Source: DATBJG01 sp963790545
GTDB lineage: Bacteria > Acidobacteriota > Vicinamibacteria > Vicinamibacterales > JAMQPK01
Direction: 5' to 3'
Assembly: GCA_963790545.1 (NCBI GenBank)
Contig: CAWBPA010000020.1
Coordinates: 1 to 64,000 of the forward strand
Length of the DNA stretch: 64,000 bases
Position 1 is the first letter of the stretch. Each line of letters opens with the position of its first letter. The position numbers and the translations under genes were made by a program. The notes below the pieces were generated by a model, which ran no database searches, was not told the DNA's origin, and was given only the letters and a program-made list of their open reading frames with translations. Shown in pieces: positions 44,542 to 53,579 of this stretch.

Positions 44542-46232
44542 ATGCCCAATCCATGGCTCTCGCACTACGATGAGGGCGTTCCACCGTCTCTCGCACCGTA
44601 CCCGTCTCATACACTGCTCCACTACATCAGCGAACCGCATCGCAGCGGCCCAATCATCGCAGCGGCAATGTTCCGCGGGACCAGGCTGACCTACGCCGAA
44701 CTCGAGCGTGCGAGCGACGCATTCGCCGCCGCGCTGGCTGCTCTGGGCGTCAAGAAAGGGGAGGCGGTCGCTCTCGTTCTGCCAATTGTCCGCAGTTTCT
44801 CATTGCAGAGATCGGGATCTGGAAACTGGGGCGGTCGTTTTTCCGCTGAACCCCTTGTACACGGAGCGGGAACTGCAGACAGCCCTCGACGATCAGGCGT
44901 CGAAACCGTCGTTGCACTCACCCGCTTCTACGCCCCGCTCTGTGCCATCCAGCGGACGACCGGCTGAAACGCATCATCGCCACCAATATCAAGGGTTACC
45001 TGCCGAGAATGCTCCGAGTGCTATTACGCTGTTTCGCGAACGGAAAGAAGGACATCGAATTACCTGAGACCTGCCGACTTCTGGTTCCAGGATCTGCTCG
45101 CGGCACATGGTGGCACGGCGCGACCGGCGACCTCACCGAAACCGGACGATCCGGCCATCATGCTCATGAGTGGAGGTACGACCGGCACGCCCAAACGTGT
45201 TGTCGGGCACCATCGATCGCTCGTTGCTGCCGGTTTGCAGCTCCACGCATGGATGAAACCGGGATCGCGCGACTGGGATGACGTCATCCTGCTGCCCCTG
45301 CCGTTGTTCCATGTCTACGCAAACGTCGGCGTGCAAACCTACGCGATCGTCGGCCACAACCCGTTGCTCCTGGTGCCGAACCCACGCGACATCAATGATC
45401 TGCTCGCGCAGATTCGGAAGGAGCGGCCGGCGTTTCTGAGCGCGGTGCCGACGCTGTTCATCGCGCTGCTGAACCACCCGGACGTGGCGGCCGGCAAGGC
45501 CGACTTCAGCTCGATCCGGATTTGTTTTTCGGGGCGGCGCCCCTCTTGGCCGAAACCAAGCGCCGTTTCGAGGGGCTGACCGGAGGGCGGATTGTCGAGG
45601 GCTACTCGCTGACGGAAGCAATGATGGCCACTTTCGTGAATCCCGTGAAAGGACCTAACAAGATTGGCTCCGTGGGACTGCCGTTGCCGGATGTGGAAGT
45701 CCAGATCGTCGACGCCGAAGACACCCAGCGTCCGCTCGAAACCGGCTCAATCGGAGAGGTCCTCATCCGTGCGCCGCAGGTGATGTCTGGCTACTGGAAG
45801 AATCCCGAAGAGACGGCGCTCGCGCTGCAAACACACGGGTCAGGCGGTGTCTGGCTGCACACCGGCGACCTGGGCTATCTCGACGAGGATGGATATCTCT
45901 TTCTCGTCGATCGCAAGAAGGATCTCATCAAGAGCAGCGGCTATCAGGTCTGGCCGCGCGAGATCGAAGAGGTGCTGGCTTCTCACCCAGCCGTGGCGGA
46001 AGTGGGCGTCGCGGGCGTCGCCGATGCGACCAAGGGAGAATACGTTCATGCCTGGGTCGTGCTGAGAGCCGGGATGGCCGCCACCGAGGACGAGCTGCGC
46101 ACGTTTTGCCGTCAGAGTCTCGCGCCGTACAAGGTTCCGCGTTGCGTGGAATTCCGGCCGGACCTGCCAAAGACGATGACCGGCAAAGTGCTCAGACGCG
46201 CGCTGGTGGCGACTTCAGCGCCTCGACCGTAA
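44542..46232 (+). CDS. AMP-forming acyl-CoA ligase, FadD-like (multiply frameshifted)
   Basis: About 560 residues of the ANL superfamily. The phosphate loop IMLMSGGTTGTPKRVVGHH (Ser/Thr/Gly-rich), LPLPLFHVYANVG, EGYSLTEAMMATF, WLHTGDLGYLDEDGYLF, DRKKDLIKSSGYQVWPREIEEVL and the C-terminal lysine in KTMTGKVLRRAL are present. The KSSGYQVWP and LTEA motifs fit long- or medium-chain fatty acyl-CoA ligases. At least five frame changes occur, mostly at 44795-45120 and 45525. The ATG follows the argF TAG with no gap, so it is probably read from the arginine transcript, which is unexpected for lipid metabolism. It overlaps the convergent pxpA gene by 41 bases. Confidence 0.85.
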
Positions 46233-46965
46233 CACCAGCGTCTGCAAGTCCCTTCCGCAACAAGCTCGAAATCGATACCGCGTCTGGCGTGTCACCGTGA
46301 ACGCAAATGGTATCCACTTTGAGCGGCAGCGTCGTGCCATCGATGGCCACAACTTCACCCGCACAAGCCATTCTGACGGCACGCTGCACCACGACCTGGA
46401 CATCGTGGATGACGGCCCCTGAAACATGACGAGGGACGAGCGAGCCATCGGACTGATACGCGCGATCGGCAAACGCTTCTGATGCAACCCTGAGCCCGCG
46501 CGCGGCGGCGGCCGAGAGCAACGCCGAATTGGGTGGGCCAATCATCACGAGCGACCGATCGAGAGCTGCGACACCTGCGGCGACGGCTCCGGCCAACCGA
46601 TCGTCCTTTGCGGCCATGTTGTACAGCGCGCCGTGGGGCTTGACGTGCCGAAGACGGGTCCCTTCGGCGGCCGCGATGCCAGCAAGCGCCGCCACCTGGT
46701 ACAGGACGACATCCTCAATCTCTTGCGTGGCCATGGTGAGCTCGCGACGACCGAACCCCTGCAGATCGGGGAACCCCGGATGTGCACCCACAGCCACACC
46801 CGCGGCAATGGCAAGCTTCACCGTTCGACGGATAACACCTGGATCGCCCGCATGCAGCCCGCACGCAATGTTGGCCGACGTGACGTTGCGGAGCAGCGCT
46901 TCGTCGTTCCCAAGCTGATACGTACCAAAAGATTCGCCGACATCCGCGTTCAGATCGATGGTCAT
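46192..46965 (-). CDS. pxpA: 5-oxoprolinase subunit A (LamB/YcsF family)
   Basis: A 257-residue protein of the LamB/YcsF family. IDLNADVGESFGTYQLGND, TSANIACGLHAGDPGVIRRTV, VGAHPGFPDLQGFGRRELT, VKPHGALYNMAAKD and EAFADRAYQSDGSLVPR are all signatures. PxpA works with PxpB and PxpC to open 5-oxoproline (pyroglutamate) to glutamate using ATP. Neither partner is in the window, so subunits B and C must be elsewhere if the enzyme is active. The ATG at 46965 is preceded by a CTTTGACCTTTGACC micro-repeat (46974-46996). Its 3' end overlaps the end of the acyl-CoA ligase gene. The gene is intact. Confidence 0.92.
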   Translation of the reverse strand: MTIDLNADVGESFGTYQLGNDEALLRNVTSANIACGLHAGDPGVIRRTVKLAIAAGVAVGAHPGFPDLQGFGRRELTMATQEIEDVVLYQVAALAGIAAAEGTRLRHVKPHGALYNMAAKDDRLAGAVAAGVAALDRSLVMIGPPNSALLSAAAARGLRVASEAFADRAYQSDGSLVPRHVSGAVIHDVQVVVQRAVRMACAGEVVAIDGTTLPLKVDTICVHGDTPDAVSISSLLRKGLADAGVTVEALKSPPARV

Positions 46966-46969
46966 TCTT

Positions 46970-46997
46970 TACCTTTGACCTTTGACCTTTGACCTTC
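46970..46997. repeat. CTTTGACC micro-repeat
   Basis: Three tandem CTTTGAC(C) units directly upstream of the pxpA start, abutting the 3' end of ubiX. Confidence 0.6.
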
Positions 46998-47594
46998 CTA
47001 TTCTTCCCCCGTCCCCATCTCCCCATCCCACCGGGCTGCGTCGAGGTGGACCCCAAACTGATCGAGAATCCTGATCACCGTGTGGTCGATCAGATCGTCC
47101 AGCGTTCGAGGCCGCTGGTAAAACGCCGGAATCGGGGGAAAGATCACCACGCCCATCCGTGACAACTTGAGCATGTTCTCGAGGTGGATGTCATTGAACG
47201 GCGCTTCACGCACGACGAGCACGAGCTTGCGCCGCTCCTTGAGCATGACGTCGGCCGTGCGGTGAATCAGATTGTCACCATGGCCGTGGGCGATGGCCGC
47301 GAGCGTTTTCATACTGCACGGCACGATGGCCATGCCGGCGGACAGAAACGACCCGCTCGAGATTTGCGCGCCCTGATCGTTTGGCTGGTAGCTATGCGTG
47401 GCCAGCCGCTGCACGTCCTCCACGCCGTAGGAGGTCTCGTGCAGCAGTGTCCGCACGGCCCATTTGCTCAGCACCAGGTGCCGCTCGAGCCCCGCATCGC
47501 GAAGTTTCTCGAGCAACCGGACCGCGAAAATCACACCCGTTGCGCCGGTTACACCAACAATTAATCGCGGAGTTGGGGAAGGCAGATCGGGCAA
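46998..47594 (-). CDS. ubiX: Flavin prenyltransferase UbiX
   Basis: About 198 residues. LIVGVTGATGVIFAVRLLE is the FMN-binding loop, and ISSGSFLSAGMAIVPCSMKTLAAIAHG and RRKLVLVVREAPFNDIHLENM complete the UbiX signature. It makes prenylated FMN for UbiD-type decarboxylases, for example in menaquinone or aromatic acid metabolism. I chose TTG at 47594 because it lies 8 bases after GGGAG and gives normal length. A longer reading from ATG 47669 would be translated partly from a terminator stem. The last residues (DGEMGTGEE) derive from a short GATGGGGA repeat. A candidate structured RNA with a terminator lies just upstream, so attenuation is possible. No ubiD gene is seen. Confidence 0.88.
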   Translation of the reverse strand: MPDLPSPTPRLIVGVTGATGVIFAVRLLEKLRDAGLERHLVLSKWAVRTLLHETSYGVEDVQRLATHSYQPNDQGAQISSGSFLSAGMAIVPCSMKTLAAIAHGHGDNLIHRTADVMLKERRKLVLVVREAPFNDIHLENMLKLSRMGVVIFPPIPAFYQRPRTLDDLIDHTVIRILDQFGVHLDAARWDGEMGTGEE

Positions 47595-47662
47595 GCGTCC
47601 ACTCCCGGACAGGGTGATTTCTACTCGGATGTGGAAGTAGAAATTACTCTGTACAAGCAAAA
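47595..47662 (-). other. Leader between terminator hairpin and ubiX
   Basis: A short A/T-richer stretch (TTGTACAGAGTAATTTCTACTTCCAC on the minus strand) joins the hairpin at 47663 to the TTG start of ubiX. GGGAG at about 47605 is the only Shine-Dalgarno-like element. Confidence 0.4.
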
Positions 47663-47810
47663 GGGGCATCGCTTTCGCGATGCCCCTTCGACAATACCGG
47701 CCCGGCTCCCCCAGCTCGCGGCACCCTGCCGCTTTTCAGGCCGGCTATTGCTGCCTTAGGGCTGCAAGGGATGTACCAGCGATCTTGGGCACTCGACCCT
47801 CCGGTCGACA
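47663..47810 (-). ncRNA. Candidate structured RNA or attenuator upstream of ubiX
   Basis: On the minus strand five stems follow one another: CGACC-GGAG-GGTCG (47794-47807). TTGC-GCC-CTAA-GGC-GCAA with an A.A mismatch (about 47749-47768). A long stem CAATA/TATTG plus CCGGCC/GGCCGG (47692-47702 with 47739-47750), which encloses GCGGCA-GGG-TGCCGC (47718-47732) and GCT-GGGGG-AGC (47705-47715). Finally GGGGCATCGC-GAAA-GCGATGCCCC followed by TTTT (47663-47686), a textbook intrinsic terminator. It lies between the DGQHR gene and ubiX. It may be an independent small RNA, a terminator-linked leader of ubiX, or just a terminator with chance stems. I match it to no known riboswitch class. Confidence 0.5.
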
Positions 47811-47904
47811 GCCGCGCCCGCGACAAACCAGACCCGAAAATTACACAATTGATACTGACGACACCGACGAAAGGCGAGCCGCTCATCGCGTCACCGCGAA
47901 GCGA

Positions 47905-49040
47905 TCACACCGCGGCGCCTTCAGGATACTGCAGCGCGAGGCGCAGCTCGCGCGTCAGCGATTCGACGGTGGTGCCCCCGCGCTTCCACGCACCTTCGGT
48001 CTCGAAACGGAGGTCACCAATCCGTCGCCCCCAGGGCGCAATCACTCGGCCGATCGCCCGGAAATCACTCCGATCGGCGTGCTCCTGATCGAGCCGCCGC
48101 ACGACATCGGGAGCCACGCGGATGAAGGCGCGAAGAGCCGTGGCCGAGCGAATGCTGTATTTCCGCCCGTTCCACGCCCCACCAAAGACGAGCGCAATCT
48201 GCTTGAAGTAGTTCACGAAAAACTTCTTGGCCTGGTCCTGAAAATCCGACGATTTCTTCGACGTTCCGAACGCCTCCGCGGCAAACAGCTTTTTGAGCTC
48301 CTGCGCCAGCGGTGCCTGAGCGACCCGCCCGTGACCGACCCCCAGAAGCTTGATCTCGCCATGAAGCGGCGAGTCGTCCCGATCGTTCAACGCCCTGATG
48401 ATGTCGTGCGCCGTTGCCAGGCTGTCGTCGCGATACAGCTGACGTCCGGACAGCGAGACCAGATGCGAAGCATTCAGCCGTGTGTGCTTCGCGTTGATCG
48501 TGACAAACATCTGCACGATGTGATCTTCGGGGACGCGATCGAAGATGATCGCCGGCACCGCAAACTCTTCGCCACCGAAGCGATCGATGTCCGCGTGCAA
48601 CGCGAGAAGCCGGTGCTGGCCGTCGATGGCCCGAAGAATGCCTTCCCGCTCCGGCACCTTCAAGACGCCCAGACGTCCGTTATCTCCACCGCCTGGAAAG
48701 TCAGCTTCTCGTCACAGGAAATAATGACAGCGCCCGGAATCGAGGGCAGGTCTCGCGCCTGACGACATTGCTCGTAGTACTGGACCAGCTCGTCGATCTT
48801 GCGGCGGATGATTTGACGCTGATAGGCCTTTTCGTTCGACGCAATGCGGCGCTCGAGCAAGTCCCAGTTGACTTTCGAGGGCGTTCCGCGCCGGTTGCCG
48901 CCCCTCACTGGAGCTTGACTCGAGTGACCGTAGCTCAGCACTTCGAACCGGACGAGCTTGTCGATATCACTGGCAGTCAGCGACGCCTGGTAGAACTGAA
49001 CGCCGAACTGCTGCATCCGAATGGCGGCAACGTTGATCAT
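47905..49040 (-). CDS. DGQHR-domain (DndB-like) protein (frameshifted)
   Basis: About 378 residues. The motif ILRAIDGQHRLLAL, followed by FVTINAKHTRLNASHLV, defines the DGQHR/DndB-ParB-like family. DndB/DptB members control phosphorothioate DNA modification genes, while others are of unknown role. The first 125 residues start MINVAAIRMQQFGVQFYQ and carry KVNWDLLERRIASNEKAYQRQI. A break near 48665 is repaired by one G (EITDGLGVLKVPE). No dnd, dpt or other defence gene is in the window, so it is an orphan. The start ATG at 49040 follows a 259-base non-coding stretch. The C-terminal half is rich in Arg and Glu. Confidence 0.8.
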
Positions 49041-49299
49041 ATGAGACTCAGAAAATAGGGCGATCGACGCAGGCGAACAATCATCAAACCGCGCAGATTC
49101 TACTGGCGCGCCGACGCGAATCTCAATGCTTTTTCTGGTGAGGTCGCACCGAGTTCGGGCGTCGTGCTACGCCCGCGTGCGGGAGACTATCTGGTTGAAT
49201 CCAAAATGGTTAACTCGATGACATTGATGTGACTTGAGCGCACGGGGTTCTCATCTTTTCAAATATCTGTCTCGCATAGGGCGTACACCCCAAGTAAGG

Positions 49300-50382
49300 C
49301 TAGGTTTCTGCAAGCCGTCCCGCAATTGGTTTCGCCGTCGGGCGCGAGCGAGCCACGAACCGGTTCTTGAGGAGCACCAGCGCGTACAAGAAGCCGCTGA
49401 AAATCGCGCAGGCGACGAACGAGCCGGCAAGTGACAGTCCTCGATGAAGTGGCCCGCTCAGGAATCCATAGACCATTTCGACATGAATCCAGTACACGAA
49501 AAGGGAAGAGCGGCCGAACACTTCGAGCGGGCTCACTCGGGCGATTTCGCCCTGCCAGCCGTGTGGCTGCCGCCACCACCACGCCATCGGTATCACGGCG
49601 ACCAGCACGCCGATGCGAAGGAAGAAAAACGTCGGGGAGCTGGTCCAGAAGGACGAGTTCGCATAAATCGTGGGGAGCAGAGATGCCGCATACCCGCCGG
49701 CCATGAGGGCGACCCCTGCTGCCCCAATTCCGGCCATGAGCCGGGCTTCAGCGGCTCGTCCGCTCGCTGTCTCAATGAACAGGCCGGCGAGCGCACCCGC
49801 CATGACGAATCCCGCCCACGGAACCAGCGTGAACGTCGTAAGTCCTCGCGCCGGTCTGAAATACCACTCGAGTGGATCGGGCAGCGGATCGAGCCAGCCC
49901 GCGGCGCGCACGAGCGGTGTCGCCATTCCCAACACGACGGTCACGGCTGCAAACGCGAACCCTCGGTTCAGTCGGGTCCCGGCGTACTGCCAGATTGTGG
50001 CGGCCGCCACAATTGACGGGCCCATGATGTTCAGGATGTCGACCTTGAGGATGCCTCGCAGGGTCGCACCTGGCGACAGCAAGTAGGCCTGCAGCCTGAA
50101 AAGAAAGGCGAGTCCGAAGATCTCCCACCCGCGGCGTCGTGTGGCCGCCGCGGCGAGCCCGACGTTGCCAAGTCGACGCTGTCTGGACTCGGCCCCCAGG
50201 ACCACCGCCACGCCTGCCAGAAAAAGGAAAAGCGGCGCCCCAAAACCGCCCAGAATGATGGCATTCCGAAATCCAACGCCGGTTCTGTCCGCCGCCCGCG
50301 TCCAGGCGTCCACGACATGCGCCTCAATCATGATGAGCACAGCAAGGCCGCGCATCCAGTCGAGGTAGTTGCGGCGGGTCAT
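49300..50382 (-). CDS. Multi-pass acyltransferase (heparan-glucosaminide N-acetyltransferase/DUF1624-like)
   Basis: A 360-residue membrane protein with nine or ten helices. RNYLDWMRGLAVLIMIEAHVVDAW is the start typical of DUF1624/HGSNAT-like acyltransferases. The Asp and the conserved His in helix 1 fit the proposed active site. GAPLFLFLAGVAVVLGAESRQRR forms helix 2 and a basic loop. Later SPLEVFGRSSLFVYWIHVEMVYGF matches the C-terminal family block, with a His in a helix. It probably acetylates or acylates an extracytoplasmic sugar or envelope component, but the acceptor is unknown. The ATG at 50382 begins the short cytoplasmic arm. It is divergent from dinB. The gene is intact. Confidence 0.82.
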   Translation of the reverse strand: MTRRNYLDWMRGLAVLIMIEAHVVDAWTRAADRTGVGFRNAIILGGFGAPLFLFLAGVAVVLGAESRQRRLGNVGLAAAATRRRGWEIFGLAFLFRLQAYLLSPGATLRGILKVDILNIMGPSIVAAATIWQYAGTRLNRGFAFAAVTVVLGMATPLVRAAGWLDPLPDPLEWYFRPARGLTTFTLVPWAGFVMAGALAGLFIETASGRAAEARLMAGIGAAGVALMAGGYAASLLPTIYANSSFWTSSPTFFFLRIGVLVAVIPMAWWWRQPHGWQGEIARVSPLEVFGRSSLFVYWIHVEMVYGFLSGPLHRGLSLAGSFVACAIFSGFLYALVLLKNRFVARSRPTAKPIAGRLAET

Positions 50383-50410
50383 GGGGACGGGTCATTAATT
50401 TTTGCAATAC

Positions 50411-50458
50411 GTCGCAAACTCTATTTGAAGAGACCGTTGCAAAAATCAGTTTGACCAC
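50411..50458. repeat. TTTTTGCAA inverted repeat, degenerate copy
   Basis: TTTTTGCAATACGTCG and, after 20 bases, GTTGCAAAAATCAGTTTGACC form an inverted pair resembling the element at 25530-25616, with shorter arms. The proposed TTG start of dinB lies at its right end. Confidence 0.45.
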
Positions 50459-51613
50459 TTTGCCCGTAGACTCTGCCCGTGGAGAGGTCGTCAGGCGCAT
50501 CCTGCACGTGGACATGGACGCCTTTTACGCGTCGGTCGAACAACGCGACGACCCGTCACTGCGTGGGCAGCCGGTGGCCGTTGGAGGCGACCCCTCCGGG
50601 CGAGGGGTCGTGGCAGCTGCGTCGTACGAGGCGCGCGCATTTGGCGTCCGTTCGGCCATTCCGATGGCAAGGGCGATCCGGCTGTGTCCCTACCTCAAGA
50701 TCGTCCGACCCGACTTCAGCCGCTATCGAGAGGTTTCCGGCCAGGTTCTCGCGCTGTTTCGCAGCGTGACGCCCTCGTCGAACCGCTCTCACTGGATGAG
50801 GCGTACCTCGACGTCACCGAGAACGCGTGGCAGGAAACGCTTGGCATGTCGGTGGCCCGTCGTCTCAAGCGTGAAATCCTGGAGCAGACGGGCCTGACGG
50901 CCTCGGCAGGCGTGGCGCCGAACAAATTTCTGGCCAAGATCGCGTCGGGGTGGAAAAAGCCGGACGGTTTGACCGTCATTGCGCCGGGGCGCGTTGAACG
51001 GTTTCTGCATGAGCTCCCGATCGAAGCGCTCTGGGGGGTCGGGCCCGTCACGGCACGAAAGCTGCGAGCCATCGGGATTGTCCAACTCGTGGATGTCCGA
51101 GCGATTGATGGCAAGCTCCTGACAAAAACCGTCGGCAGCCAGGCCGAATGGCTGCGCCAGCTTTCCCACGGCATTGATGACAGGCCCGTGGTACCGGATC
51201 GAGTCCGTAAGTCGTGTGGAACCGAAAACACCTTCCCCAAGGATCTGGTCGATCGAGACGAGATCCGTCTTCACCTGGATTCCATGGCGCGTGAGAACGC
51301 GGAGTGGCTCCGGAAAAGGGGGCTGCTGGCTCGCACGGTGACCGTCAAAGTCCGCTACTCGGATTTTTCAACCGTCACGCGGAGCCACACAGGAGAGGCC
51401 CCCACGAACGAAGCCGCAGATATCAGCCGGCGGGCGCTGGAACTGGCCGATCGGACAGAGGCGGGTCGTCAGCCAGTCCGGCTGCTTGGTGTGAGCGTCC
51501 ACAATCTCGTGGACCCCGAGTCCAAGGACACCGACGGACGAGAGCAGCAAGCTCCCGTTTTCGGAAATCTAGTTGGATTGAGAGCGATTGGGAGTTGCAG
51601 CACTGAGACTTGA
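50451..51613 (+). CDS. dinB: DNA polymerase IV, DinB family (frameshifted)
   Basis: About 385 residues of a Y-family translesion polymerase. ILHVDMDAFYASVEQRDD holds the first metal aspartate, GVVAAASYEARAFGVRSAIPM is the palm motif, and SLDEAYLDV (after the break) has the catalytic Asp-Glu pair. GVAPNKFLAKIASGWKKPDG and ALWGVGPVTARKLRAIGI complete the thumb. The little-finger domain extends to the C-terminus. There is no clear beta-clamp peptide at the end, where GSCSTET comes from a CACTGAGACTTGAG micro-repeat. The frame changes near 50765. The TTG at 50451 is a weak start, and an in-frame start closer to ILHVDMD may be real. Confidence 0.9.
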
Positions 51614-51635
51614 GACTGCAGACTTGAAGATTGAT

Positions 51636-52412
51636 CTATGTCGTCGCGGCGGTGACGGGGGCGCGCTGCTTGCGATTGACCAACGAGGCAACGACGAGCC
51701 ATCCCATCGGGAGCAGAACCATGAGGTACGTCAGATACTTTCCGTACCGACCGTCAGGCCCGTAGGGTTCCGTGGCCCAATGCAGCGGTTCGCTATAGGG
51801 GAGGACGTTGGCTTCGGTGAGCTCGTGGAAGCCGTAAATGAGGAGTTGGACGACAAACACCATCAGGAACACCGCCGTCACCTGGAAGAACAAGCCCAGA
51901 TTCACGCGATGGCCGTACCGGGACCACAACCAGGCCACACTGGCCGCGACGAGGGTTCCGGCCACCGCTCCCGAAATGACCGCCGTGGACTTCACTTGAA
52001 ACAGCAGCGTGTTCATGAGGAGCACGGTTTCCATGCCCTCACGCGTAATCATCAGGAGGGTGAAGCCAAATACACCGAGAAACGCAGCCAGACCACGCCG
52101 GAGCGCCGAGTTACGGAGATGTCCCTCGATATCGCTCTTGATTCTCCTGGCGGTCCGCCACATGTGCACCGTCAGTGTCGCGACCGAGGCAGCCGCCACC
52201 AGGGCCAGAATGGCTTCCCAGAGCGCCTGGTTCGACGCCCGTCTAAACAGAGATGGCGGCGCCTATGCTCAACCCAATCGACACCACAATGCCCCAGTGA
52301 ACCGCAGGAATGAGCTCCTGCCGATGGCTCTTGCGGAGAAGGCGAGACTGATGGCCACGACAAGAAACGCCTCGAGCCCTTCACGAAGGGTGATCACGAA
52401 CGCCTGCAACAT
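51636..52412 (-). CDS. FTR1-family iron permease (frameshifted)
   Basis: About 258 residues with seven hydrophobic segments. Two REGxE iron motifs are seen: FVITLREGLEAFLVVAISL at the start and LMITREGMETVLLMNTLL in the fourth helix region. These define the FTR1/EfeU fold, which moves Fe3+ (after oxidation of Fe2+) or is driven by a periplasmic partner. Breaks near 52345 and 52250 are bridged. The ATG at 52412 begins MLQAFVITLREG. There is no efeO/efeB or cupredoxin gene next to it. The multicopper oxidase at 18.9 kb is the only oxidase candidate in the window. It is convergent with dinB and divergent from the VWA gene. Confidence 0.84.
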
Positions 52413-52567
52413 CACCAGCTCCCTGCGGATTTTCTTAGGGAAATGAAGAAATGAGACTCAGTCTCGTTTCCAAAGCTGAAGTTTAGCCCGCTTAAGAGGA
52501 GTGGTCAAGACGCGCACCTTTGACGGCGGATTGCAGACATGGCGAGAACGTTGCTAAGCTCTGGAGC

Positions 52568-53476
52568 GTGAAGTTCAGAGTGAAGATTGCCGGCGCGTCC
52601 GTTGTCGCCCTCGCTTTGGCCGCCACCGTCCTCGGGCAGGGTCCGACATTCAAGTCCGGCACGCGCACCGTTCCACTCTACACGACCGTTGTCGATGCCC
52701 AGGGTCGGCTGGTTCCGGACCTGGTGAAAGAAGATTTCGACATCCTCGACGAGAACAAGCCCCAGGAGATTGATCTTTTCATCAATGAGGTCCAGCCCAT
52801 CACGGTCGTCGTGATGCTCGACACCAGCGCGAGCATGACCGGCAACCTGAAGCTGCTGACACAAGCCGCTGAGGCGTTTCTGATGCGCCTGCTTCCCGAG
52901 GATCAGGGGCGGGTCGGGGCGTTCAACGACAAGATTCAGTTCGCGTCCGAGTTCACGTCCAACCGCGATAGCCTCATCGGGGCGCTGAAGGATCTGGACT
53001 TTGGAAATCCGACTCGCTTGTACGATGCGATCGACGCCAGCATCACAGAACTCGAGGACTTCGAAGGACGCCGCGTGGTTCTTGTCTTTACGGACGGGGA
53101 CGATACCGGCAGCCGGATGGGCTCTGGAGATGTGCTGGACCGTGCCCGTGAAAAAGAGGTCATGATCTACGCAATCGGGCTCCAGACCGACTACTTCAAC
53201 GGCGTTCAGCGGGTCCGCACCAAGCCGGACCGCAGTCTGCGCAAGCTTGCCGATGAAACCGGTGGAGGCTATTTCGAGCTCGAAAAGACTGCCGAGTTGC
53301 AGCCGACATTTACCCGCGTGGCCAACGAGCTTCACAGCCAGTACGTGCTGGGATTCACGCCAAAGCAGCTCGATGGCAAGGTGCACCGGCTTGCGGTTCG
53401 TGTCAAACGACCCGGCCTCAACGCTCGCGCGCGCAAGAGCTATGTTGCCGCGAGCGAAGTTCCCGCCACGCGGTAA
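52568..53476 (+). CDS. Exported VWA-domain protein (acidobacterial VWFA type)
   Basis: A 302-residue protein. The signal peptide VKFRVKIAGASVVALALAATVLG is followed by a short beta-rich domain (TRTVPLYTTVVDAQGRLVPDL, with KEDFDILDENKPQEI). A von Willebrand A domain then follows with MIDAS motif VMLDTSASMTGNL, the Thr site in the next helix, and VLVFTDGDDTGSRMGSG. The domain order and the FxILDxxKPQxI stretch match a family that is greatly expanded in Acidobacteriota. It is probably a periplasmic adhesion or assembly factor. The GTG start at 52568 fits the signal peptide. Longer readings add a non-hydrophobic leader. The C-terminal tail reads YVLGFTPKQLDGKVHRLAVRV. The gene is intact. Confidence 0.87.
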   Translation: MKFRVKIAGASVVALALAATVLGQGPTFKSGTRTVPLYTTVVDAQGRLVPDLVKEDFDILDENKPQEIDLFINEVQPITVVVMLDTSASMTGNLKLLTQAAEAFLMRLLPEDQGRVGAFNDKIQFASEFTSNRDSLIGALKDLDFGNPTRLYDAIDASITELEDFEGRRVVLVFTDGDDTGSRMGSGDVLDRAREKEVMIYAIGLQTDYFNGVQRVRTKPDRSLRKLADETGGGYFELEKTAELQPTFTRVANELHSQYVLGFTPKQLDGKVHRLAVRVKRPGLNARARKSYVAASEVPATR

Positions 53477-53482
53477 CAGTTA

Positions 53483-53561
53483 CGTCCGGCTAAAGCCGGA
53501 CGCTAACACACACAATCGCGTTGACACGCGTTCGTACGTAGCGTCCGGCGTTAGCCGGGCG
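53483..53561. repeat. Paired variable-arm palindromes
   Basis: CGTCCGGCTAAAGCCGGACG (53483-53502) and the imperfect CGTCCGGCGTTAGCCGGGCG (53542-53561), preceded by GTACGTAG, lie between the VWA gene and the membrane-protein gene. Confidence 0.72.
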
Positions 53562-53579
53562 TAGAACGACCGTTGACAC

